DNA of 11,699 nucleotides from positions 1 to 11,699 of the forward strand of contig WLSX01000010.1 in NCBI GenBank assembly GCA_009705675.1, in the 5' to 3' direction. Of the stretch, positions 1-6,251 are shown piece by piece. The notes under the pieces are model-generated. The model had not been told where the DNA came from and made no database searches. It saw nothing but the letters and a program-made list of their open reading frames with translations. The DNA is from Actinomycetota bacterium (GTDB lineage Bacteria > Actinomycetota > Actinomycetes > Nanopelagicales > Nanopelagicaceae). Both the position numbers and the translations under genes were made by a program. The stretch's first letter is position 1. Every line of letters starts with the position of its first letter.

Positions 1-1960
1 AAACAAGATCTGCTGGAGTTAAATTTGCAAAAACACCTGACTGGATTGATTCTGCGATCAGCAGATCAGTTTCACCATATATTTTTGCAAGCATTTTGCC
101 AGATTTAGCGATCTCATCATTATTTATGTATCCAAATTTATCAAGAATAATCTTTATACGATCAAAACGCTTTGCAATGACATTGGTGCGGCTATTTATT
201 CGCTCCGTCAGACCATCGATCTCTCGTTGTAACCGCTGAGCTCTTTCAGCAACCCTTGAGTGATTTTCTCGATCTGGGCAAGCATGAGAAGGGTGATATT
301 TCATTTCTCTTCTAATATTTGCAATTTCTTCCTCAATCATAACTCGTTTCTTCTTATTTTTCTTACTATCACCTTCCAACTTCTTAATATCTGCTCGAAA
401 TTGTGAATACTGAATGAAATCACCAAGATGACATTTTGCTTCCACGAACAAGGAATCTCGGGCTATCTCATTCTTTCTTATTTGTTTTGCCAACCCCACA
501 ACCGCTTTATCAGCTTGAAACTGAGCTAGCGAGGATTCGAGAGAGGTTCTTGCTCGATCTGACCCAAACTGTGAAATCAGATTTATGCTCATATTGTAAG
601 TAGGTTTGAAAGAACTCTTAAGTGGATAAGTACGCGTTGAGGCAAGACCACCTACTGAAGTGGAATCTAATTCATTTCCCCAAAGTATTACTGCGTTACC
701 TTCAATGTCAATCCCGCGCCGGCCAGCTCTACCAGTTAATTGAGTGTATTCACCAGGTGAAACTGCAACATGTCCTTCCCCATTCCACTTACTCAATTTT
801 TCTAAAACAACAGTTCTGGCAGGCATATTTATACCAAGTGCTAAAGTTTCAGTTGCAAAAACAGCTTTTACTAAACCTCTTTGAAATAATTCTTCAACGG
901 TAACCTTAAATGCGGGAAGTAACCCCGCATGATGCGCCGCAATTCCACGCTCTAATGCATCCGCCCATTCGTAGTAACCAAGAACAACTAAATCTTCCTC
1001 AGCTAAATTCTTCATATTACGAGCAATGACCAAGCGAATCTCTGAGCGTTCTTGCGAGTTTGTAAGTCGCAATCCCGCTGCCAAGCATTGTCTAACAGCA
1101 GCATCACAGTTGTTACGAGAAAAAATAAATGTAATCGCGGGGAGCAAACCTTCTCGATCAAGTTTTTCAACAATTTCAGCGCGAGTAAGTTGTTTAGGTC
1201 CCTTAGCTTTATCACGCCAGTTACCTCTAACTTGGCGGTAAGAATCTCGCTCTAATCTAGTTAGTTCTGGATTTAGCTTTTGGTTCTCACCAAATAGATC
1301 TAAAAGTCTATTTCCAAATAATACATGTTGATACAGAGGAACAGGTCTTATCTCACTGACAATTACCTCAGTTTCTCCTCGAACAGTTTGTAACCACTCA
1401 CCAAACTCCTCTGCGTTAGAAACTGTCGCCGATAACGAAATAACCTGGACGGCATCTGAAAGGTGAATCAAGATCTCTTCCCAAACTGCACCCCGAAATT
1501 TATCTGCAAGATAGTGAACCTCATCCATAACCACGTACTTAAGATCATTAATAGTTGTGGAGTTTGCATAAATCATATTGCGGAGTACTTCAGTAGTCAT
1601 AACGACAATTTGCGCTTCTGAATTTATTGAAGTATCTCCGGTAAGTAAACCAATCTTAGATTCGCCATATTTTGCAGATAACTCAGTAAATTTCTGATTA
1701 GAAAGAGCTTTGATTGGTGTTGTATAAAAGCACTTACCTCCTGAATTTATTACTAAATCGACTGCAAATTCACCAACAATCGTTTTACCAGCTCCGGTAG
1801 GAGCGGCAACCAAAACACCTTTACCTTTTTCTAAGGCATGGCAAGCATCGATTTGGAACTGGTCTAATTCAAATGGAAACCCTTCAGCAAATTTGTTGGT
1901 CTTAGGAAACTTTCCAATACTTTTGGCGCGGGCGTAACTTTCTGAGGGCGATAAATTCAT
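1..1960 (-). CDS. helY: Ski2/Mtr4-like DEAD/DEAH-box RNA helicase, HelY type (3' end outside window)
   Basis: The frame is open from the ATG at 1960 down to base 1, giving 653 residues; the family is usually about 900, so the C-terminal part, including the expected DSHCT domain, lies outside the window. Visible motifs in order: FELDQFQ (Q-motif region, about 30-36), Walker A APTGAGKT (53-60), TTEVLRN (about 122-128), DEVH box (146-149), SAT (177-179), and motif VI QLTGRAGRRG near residue 410. A later stretch (HPSHACPDREN, then LTERI and FDRI) matches actinobacterial HelY. Family knowledge: ATP-dependent 3'-5' RNA helicases of the Ski2 group, probably in RNA processing or decay; the exact bacterial role is not settled. 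The start overlaps the preceding kinase stop as ATGA, implying translational coupling. It is last in the pafB-to-helY run, as in other actinobacteria. Confidence 0.93.
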   Translation of the reverse strand, partial: MNLSPSESYARAKSIGKFPKTNKFAEGFPFELDQFQIDACHALEKGKGVLVAAPTGAGKTIVGEFAVDLVINSGGKCFYTTPIKALSNQKFTELSAKYGESKIGLLTGDTSINSEAQIVVMTTEVLRNMIYANSTTINDLKYVVMDEVHYLADKFRGAVWEEILIHLSDAVQVISLSATVSNAEEFGEWLQTVRGETEVIVSEIRPVPLYQHVLFGNRLLDLFGENQKLNPELTRLERDSYRQVRGNWRDKAKGPKQLTRAEIVEKLDREGLLPAITFIFSRNNCDAAVRQCLAAGLRLTNSQERSEIRLVIARNMKNLAEEDLVVLGYYEWADALERGIAAHHAGLLPAFKVTVEELFQRGLVKAVFATETLALGINMPARTVVLEKLSKWNGEGHVAVSPGEYTQLTGRAGRRGIDIEGNAVILWGNELDSTSVGGLASTRTYPLKSSFKPTYNMSINLISQFGSDRARTSLESSLAQFQADKAVVGLAKQIRKNEIARDSLFVEAKCHLGDFIQYSQFRADIKKLEGDSKKNKKKRVMIEEEIANIRREMKYHPSHACPDRENHSRVAERAQRLQREIDGLTERINSRTNVIAKRFDRIKIILDKFGYINNDEIAKSGKMLAKIYGETDLLIAESIQSGVFANLTPADLV

Positions 1961-2838
1961 TGCGCTAGCCACGTAGTAAGAGCTCTGGGGATAATAGTAA
2001 CTTCAATAGGGAAATCTGAAACAAATTCACCATCCGCATAGGCAAGAGTGGGTCCTGATAATTTAACTTTACGGCCATGATGGAGATCGATCTTTGGGTG
2101 CGGAATATGATTTCCTTTAAACACTTTAGGAAAAATTGTTAGCAAAACTAATTTACTTACTGGCCTAACAACCAAGATATCAAATACACCATCTGAATTC
2201 GATGCTCCAGGACATATTCTCATTCCTCCACCGTAGCATTCACCATTTGCTACAGATAAAAGCATTACATCTTGGTCAAGAATTTTGTTATCAATTTCTA
2301 TTTTATAAGCAATTTTCCTAAATTTTGATAAAACAATTAGTGTTGCAATCGTGTACTTAGATTTACCCTTTGGCCATCTCATACGATTTGCCACAGAATT
2401 GACAACCGCGTCAAATCCCGTACTTAGAACCTGAACAAACCATTTATCTCCAGATTTAGTAACTACTTTTCCGAGATCAATCTTTTCAGGTGTGCTCTTT
2501 AAAATAATTGAAAATATTTCCGAGACGGATTTTCCATAGAATCCAACTGCTCTAGCAAAGTCATTACCTGTTCCGGCAGGTATTACGCCGAGAACAATCT
2601 CTTTTTCTGCAACTTTTTGTAAACACAGATTAACTAAACCATCGCCACCTACGGCAACTAAGTACTTATAGTGATTTGATTGGATTGCCACGTCCAATTT
2701 AGCATTTGTTTCTTCAAATGTAGGGCAATTTATTAATTCATTTTTCAGGTTTTTATTACTTAAAAGATTGATTAGTTCCTGGGCAAGTGTTTCAGCCTTA
2801 CCTTTTCCTGCGCTGGAGTTTGTAACTACAAGCCACAT
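1957..2838 (-). CDS. Diacylglycerol/lipid kinase family protein (YegS/DgkB type)
   Basis: This is a 293-residue protein of normal family length with a DAGK catalytic domain. The N-terminus reads VVTNSSAGKGK, the usual phosphate-contacting NP/NS..G start of these kinases. The nucleotide loop GGDG is at 64-67, followed by LVN where many relatives have TVNE. The second signature IPAGTGNDFAR (86-96) is intact. Members phosphorylate diacylglycerol, sphingoid bases or related lipids at the inner face of the membrane; the substrate here cannot be read from sequence. The start lies one base after the tatC stop, and the stop overlaps helY as ATGA, so it is embedded in the tat-helY transcript. A kinase of this family sits between tatC and the helicase in other actinobacteria (from memory, Streptomyces), which supports real synteny rather than insertion. 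Confidence 0.88.
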   Translation of the reverse strand: MWLVVTNSSAGKGKAETLAQELINLLSNKNLKNELINCPTFEETNAKLDVAIQSNHYKYLVAVGGDGLVNLCLQKVAEKEIVLGVIPAGTGNDFARAVGFYGKSVSEIFSIILKSTPEKIDLGKVVTKSGDKWFVQVLSTGFDAVVNSVANRMRWPKGKSKYTIATLIVLSKFRKIAYKIEIDNKILDQDVMLLSVANGECYGGGMRICPGASNSDGVFDILVVRPVSKLVLLTIFPKVFKGNHIPHPKIDLHHGRKVKLSGPTLAYADGEFVSDFPIEVTIIPRALTTWLAQ

Positions 2839-2839
2839 T

Positions 2840-3646
2840 TCAAATCTCTTCAGGTTTATCGATTGCAGTCAATCTGCTTTCAGCATCATTCCGACGATAG
2901 CGCCGTTTATCGACAAGCAATGCAAAAAGTCCACTGAGGAAATATAAGAGGCAAAGCGGGATTGCTAATAAAGTCATTGTGACTGGATCTGGTGTAGGCG
3001 TAAATGCCGCCGTAAATAGAAAGCAAAGAAAAACAGCAAGTCTCCATGGTTTAAGTATTGACCTTCCGGATAGCACTCCTAGTAGATTTAGTGCAACTAA
3101 AAATAAGGGTAGGACAAATGCTATTCCAAATATCAAGATAAGTCTTAGAACAAAATCTAAATACTCATCAAATCTAATCAGATTACCGAGATTATTCGGC
3201 GTAAAACCAAGAAGTACTTGCACAGCATGAGGAAGTATTACGTAGGCAAGAAAAGCTCCAGTCATAAATAAGGGAGTTGCTACTAAAACAAAGGAAACAG
3301 TTACTCGTTTTTCTTTCTTATGCAACGCCGGCGTAATGAAAGCCCACAACTGATAGATCCACACGGGTGCAGATGCAATTACACCAGTTAACAAAGCAAT
3401 TTTTACTTGTAAATTGAAGGGTCCAAGAATTCCATTTACGTACAAATCTCCGCACTTTCCATTTACCGGTGAAGTTGCGCTTCCAAGGTCGCAAAATGGG
3501 AGCGTTAGCAATCGAATTATTTGTTGGTAATAAACCCAGCCCGCGATTGATCCAACAAGAACTGCAAACGAGGATTTTATTAATCGATCCCGAAACTCGC
3601 GAATATGATCTAGCAGTGGCATCTTGTCGCCACGGCGCTTACTCAT
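2840..3646 (-). CDS. tatC: Sec-independent protein translocase subunit TatC
   Basis: The 268-residue product is the multi-spanning core of the twin-arginine translocase, which recognises RR signal peptides and exports folded proteins. The cytoplasmic N-terminus has PLLDHIREFRDRL (10-22), matching the conserved xxHLxELRxR element with H14, E17 and R19. Six hydrophobic segments can be picked out. The first cytoplasmic loop keeps PVWIYQLWAF (94-103) and then P-A-L-H-K-K-E, with E112 at the position of the functionally important glutamate of Escherichia coli TatC. FTPTPDP (215-221) is the classic late-loop motif. Two cysteines, C52 and C65, lie in the first extracytoplasmic loop. It follows tatA by five bases and precedes the lipid kinase by one, so the three are almost certainly co-transcribed. 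Confidence 0.96.
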   Translation of the reverse strand: MSKRRGDKMPLLDHIREFRDRLIKSSFAVLVGSIAGWVYYQQIIRLLTLPFCDLGSATSPVNGKCGDLYVNGILGPFNLQVKIALLTGVIASAPVWIYQLWAFITPALHKKEKRVTVSFVLVATPLFMTGAFLAYVILPHAVQVLLGFTPNNLGNLIRFDEYLDFVLRLILIFGIAFVLPLFLVALNLLGVLSGRSILKPWRLAVFLCFLFTAAFTPTPDPVTMTLLAIPLCLLYFLSGLFALLVDKRRYRRNDAESRLTAIDKPEEI

Positions 3647-3651
3647 GACTT

Positions 3652-3843
3652 TTACTTGTCAGAGCTTGGATCTGTTTTTTTATCCCCTGCTGAATCCTCT
3701 TTATTCATCTCCCGTACTTCACTCTTAAAAATACGAAGAGATCTTCCAAGAGATCTAGCTGAATCTGGTAAACGCTTTGATCCAAATAAAACTACAAATA
3801 CAACTGCTAGTACAAGTAAATGCCAGGGTTTAAGTGAGTTCAT
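3652..3843 (-). CDS. tatA: Twin-arginine translocase subunit TatA/E
   Basis: This is a 63-residue single-span protein. Residues 7-20 form the short hydrophobic helix, followed by the hinge F20-G21 and the amphipathic helix starting [19 protein letters not shown], then a charged tail rich in D, E and K. This is the normal TatA architecture; TatA oligomers form the export passage around TatC. The length and FGxKRLP hinge favour TatA over TatB, and no tatB is in the window. The ATG at 3843 is preceded by GGTAGGAT, a plausible ribosome binding site, in the 19-base gap after pafC. The tatC start is five bases past the stop, so the two products are likely made from one message. Confidence 0.95.
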   Translation of the reverse strand: MNSLKPWHLLVLAVVFVVLFGSKRLPDSARSLGRSLRIFKSEVREMNKEDSAGDKKTDPSSDK

Positions 3844-3862
3844 GCTGAAATCCTACCCTATT

Positions 3863-4783
3863 TCATTTTTCAGCCTGATATAGGGCTAAGAGTGAGGTTG
3901 CACTCTGCCTTATTTCATTCGCTAGCGAGGTGGGGGTCACGACAGAAATGCCTGGTGCGTTACTGAGAATGCTTCGCTTAAGCCACTCTACGTTATTTAT
4001 ATCAATATTAACTTCAAAGAATTCCTTTTTTTCTATTACTGTAGAAATAATTGAGGAGTTTCTCTCAATAAAATTTCTATAAGATTTTTTGACACTGAGA
4101 ACTACTCTAATTGAGTCTCTAATTTCATTCTCAGATTCATTATGACTATTTCCAGTGATTTCACATTGAGTAATGAGACTAACCTTAAATATTCGATCTG
4201 ATTTCTTGCTTAAATCATATGCTGATAGATAGAGACTCCCATTCATAAAATATAAACTTTGAGGTGTCACTTCACGTTGAGTAACCTGATCTTTGACTAA
4301 TGAACTATATTTAATTCTTATATTTTTTCGTTTAGATATGGCATCTGTGATTAAATCTGAGAATATGGAATTTTTTTCGGAGGGAGCAAATGTGACGGAG
4401 TTGCTACTCCCCAATTTAGTAATCTTTTCCGATAGAGCCTTTAATTTTTGAAGACGCTCTGGATTTGAGACGCTAATATCGATAAGTATTTCAAGTCCTA
4501 ATGCGATCACAATTAGCTCACTTTTATTAAATCGTCTAGGTTTATCCAAAACTTGGGGATCAATAACCGAAACAATGCCTTCATCAAAAACAATGTCAAT
4601 AAGCTCATAAGGTGTGTAACCAGGTAATCCACACATGAAAATAAGTTGAAGGTCACTTTCAATCTGTTTCTCAGTTACGGAAAATCTTTCAGATAAACTC
4701 CTGATAGAAACACCGGGATTTTCAAGGATGTAGGGAATTAGATCCATTGTTCTAAGCGCTCTAACTGCTGCAGTATCAATCAT
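3863..4783 (-). CDS. pafC: WYL-domain transcriptional regulator PafC
   Basis: The 306-residue protein has an N-terminal winged helix-turn-helix (about 8-50: YILENPGVSIRSLSERFSV), then the PafC-typical CGLPGYTPYELIDI (51-64), a central WYL domain (about 150-210) and a C-terminal WCX-like extension. In mycobacteria PafB and PafC act together to switch on DNA-repair genes independently of LexA; WYL domains are thought to sense a nucleic-acid ligand. The signature is altered: LYL at 184-186 replaces WYL, and the later FRLDRI-like element reads FKVSLI (199-204), losing its arginine. The gene is unusually AT-rich (hand counts of 14/60 and 18/60 G+C over bases 4021-4080 and 4081-4140). It overlaps pafB by eight bases, so the pair is translationally coupled. 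The assignment rests on order and the PGYTP segment; function may have drifted. Confidence 0.9.
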   Translation of the reverse strand: MIDTAAVRALRTMDLIPYILENPGVSIRSLSERFSVTEKQIESDLQLIFMCGLPGYTPYELIDIVFDEGIVSVIDPQVLDKPRRFNKSELIVIALGLEILIDISVSNPERLQKLKALSEKITKLGSSNSVTFAPSEKNSIFSDLITDAISKRKNIRIKYSSLVKDQVTQREVTPQSLYFMNGSLYLSAYDLSKKSDRIFKVSLITQCEITGNSHNESENEIRDSIRVVLSVKKSYRNFIERNSSIISTVIEKKEFFEVNIDINNVEWLKRSILSNAPGISVVTPTSLANEIRQSATSLLALYQAEK

Positions 4784-5699
4784 TAATAAATTCTTTCAAG
4801 GAAACTTTTATTGTATTCCGAAGGCTTTCAGGTTTTATAACAATTACGTTCTCACCATGCCAGAGTAGGGTTTCGATAATCTCAGGCTCATATTTATATG
4901 GCAAAACCATCAAATCCCATTCTTCGTCAAAATCACTAGCCGCATATTTGCTTCTCAGCGCAAATGCTTGTTCTTTTCGAACCAATATTTCTGCTCGTAT
5001 GACCTCTTCCTTGTTTAACCCCTCTAGATAATGCATTAGATCAAAATTTTCTGGTTTTTTAAACCCATTCTGTTTGCCATTTGAGGTTAATTTTCCCTCA
5101 ATTCGAAGTAATTTAAATGATTTAAAAGACTCCTCATCTTTTGCTACCAAATACCAAAATCCTGCTTTGGTATACATTCCAAGCGGCTCAACTATCCGAG
5201 TGGATCCGTTATATTGAAATGTTAGAATTTTAGATTTTTCAATGGCATCAAATGCAGTTGTAAGCATCGACGAATTTTCATTATCGCGAATTTCTGGAGT
5301 GTTAACAACATCGGATTCGATTGGTCCGCTTAGGGACTGGATTTTGAGCAGAGCTGCTTTCGAATCACTATCAAGAGCAGTACTTTGCCATAAGTTTGCT
5401 GCCATAGTTAAATAAAAAAGCTCATCTTTAGCAAATTCATTTCCTTTTAGCTGAAACGTTTCCGACTTAATTAAATACCCTTGGTCATCTTCAAATAATG
5501 GGTCTAAGCCTTTTACATCGATCTCAATTCCCATACTTCTAAGTTCATCTTTATCTCTTTCAAACATTCGCTCCATTGTTTCAGCCGAACCGCTATATCC
5601 AGTAACGTTCTTAAAAATCTCAGATTTTGTTAGGTACCGCTTGGTTGCCAAAAGCGCCAAGGTTAGGTTAATTAATCGTTCAGTCTTCTGGGAACTCAT
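4776..5699 (-). CDS. pafB: WYL-domain transcriptional regulator PafB
   Basis: The 307-residue protein begins MSSQKTERLINLTLALLATK, the characteristic PafB opening, and continues with a winged helix (to about residue 60) that includes VTGYSGSAETMERMFERDKDELR. The WYL domain spans about 145-205 with W182-Y183-L184 intact and KLLRIEG (195-201) as the ligand-arginine element (R199). A WCX-like C-terminal region follows. In mycobacteria PafBC is a damage-responsive transcription activator; the name comes from its location beside pafA rather than from a part in pupylation. It is the first gene of the leftward pafB-pafC-tatA-tatC-kinase-helY run. The ATG at 5699 has no clear Shine-Dalgarno sequence but has a promoter-like box six bases upstream, consistent with a leaderless message. 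Confidence 0.92.
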   Translation of the reverse strand: MSSQKTERLINLTLALLATKRYLTKSEIFKNVTGYSGSAETMERMFERDKDELRSMGIEIDVKGLDPLFEDDQGYLIKSETFQLKGNEFAKDELFYLTMAANLWQSTALDSDSKAALLKIQSLSGPIESDVVNTPEIRDNENSSMLTTAFDAIEKSKILTFQYNGSTRIVEPLGMYTKAGFWYLVAKDEESFKSFKLLRIEGKLTSNGKQNGFKKPENFDLMHYLEGLNKEEVIRAEILVRKEQAFALRSKYAASDFDEEWDLMVLPYKYEPEIIETLLWHGENVIVIKPESLRNTIKVSLKEFIND

Positions 5700-5742
5700 G
5701 GTGTTAGGTTAGCCATTAGTAAAATCTTTGATAAGATTGAGT
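5700..5742. promoter_or_regulatory. Divergent, overlapping promoter region of pafB and the FKBP gene
   Basis: This 43-base gap must carry both start signals. Rightward, TAAGAT at 5732-5737 is preceded by TG one base earlier (extended -10 form TGATAAGAT) and ends five bases before the FKBP ATG. Leftward, TAACCT at 5711-5706 ends six bases before the pafB ATG, with a -35-like TTATCA at 5734-5729 after a 17-base spacer. The leftward -35 therefore overlaps the rightward -10, so the two promoters may exclude each other. The boxes were matched by eye and transcription starts are not known. Confidence 0.5.
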
Positions 5743-6246
5743 ATGCGCAAAACTCATATATTTCTTCTTGCCGTTACTCCTATTTTCCTATTATCAGCCT
5801 GTTCTACCGACGGAGGCGTAGATCCAATGACGAATCAGAGCCAACCAACATCATCCGCTCTCCCAGAGATTGGTGGATCTAAAGGATCTAAACCAACAAT
5901 CGCAGCCCCTAAAGGCGCAGCGCCTAAAGCACTCGAGAAAAAAGATATCTTTGTCGGAACTGGTAAAGAAGCGGTAGCAACTTCCACTCTTGAAGTTCAC
6001 TACACGTTAATGGCATGGAGTACTGGAACTTTAGTTGAGTCATCTTGGGATTCTGGTCAGAGCGCAACATTCCCTTTAAGTGGAGTGATCGCAGGTTGGC
6101 AACAAGGAATTCCTGGAATGAAAGAAGGCGGACGACGATTATTGGTAATCCCACCTGACCTTGGCTATGGAGCCACCGGTGCTGGTGGAGCTATTGGTCC
6201 AAACGAAACTTTAATCTTCGTAGTTGATCTGATTAAAGTAAGTTAA
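5743..6246 (+). CDS. FKBP-type peptidyl-prolyl cis-trans isomerase, predicted lipoprotein
   Basis: The 167-residue protein starts with a lipoprotein signal peptide (R2-K3, hydrophobic 6-17, lipobox L17-S18-A19-C20), then a flexible linker rich in G, P, S, K and A to about residue 65. One FKBP domain follows (about 68-166). FKBP12-equivalent pocket residues are visible: Y87, F110, V115-I116, W119, Y142 and F159, with GMKEGGRRLLVIPPDLGYG as the strongest match. The usual FDSS reads VESS (98-101), so the F36 and D37 equivalents are replaced. The likely job is catalysing prolyl isomerisation or acting as a chaperone at the outer face of the membrane. I chose ATG 5743 over an in-frame TTG at 5728 because the -10 box overlaps the segment between them and the ATG gives a better signal peptide. 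It is the only rightward gene and ends flush against trmI. Confidence 0.9.
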   Translation: MRKTHIFLLAVTPIFLLSACSTDGGVDPMTNQSQPTSSALPEIGGSKGSKPTIAAPKGAAPKALEKKDIFVGTGKEAVATSTLEVHYTLMAWSTGTLVESSWDSGQSATFPLSGVIAGWQQGIPGMKEGGRRLLVIPPDLGYGATGAGGAIGPNETLIFVVDLIKVS

Positions 6247-6251
6247 TTACT
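6237..6251. repeat. Small inverted repeat across the FKBP/trmI stop-to-stop junction
   Basis: AGTAA (6237-6241) and TTACT (6247-6251) are complementary around a five-base loop containing the FKBP stop; the trmI stop begins the right arm. It is the only hairpin-like structure I see at this convergent junction. The stem is five base pairs with one G-C pair and has no G+C-rich core, so it is too weak to call an intrinsic terminator. Confidence 0.3.

Noticed and set aside
622..903. Rightward open frame of 93 codons inside helY
   Set aside because: It lies entirely antisense to the helicase region that encodes motif VI, has no recognisable domain and no start signal. It is a shadow frame of a clear gene.
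5728..5742. Upstream in-frame TTG start for the FKBP gene
   Set aside because: It would add five residues, but the likely -10 box (5732-5737) overlaps this stretch, and the ATG at 5743 gives a standard signal peptide beginning MRK.
5700..6246. Remnant of pafA or another proteasome gene between pafB and trmI
   Set aside because: The only coding sequence is a complete FKBP gene, and the remaining 43 bases are promoter-like. No decayed fragment is visible on either strand.
6237..6251. Bidirectional intrinsic terminator at the FKBP/trmI junction
   Set aside because: The stem is only five mostly A-T pairs with no G+C-rich core or real T-run, so it is listed only as an inverted repeat.
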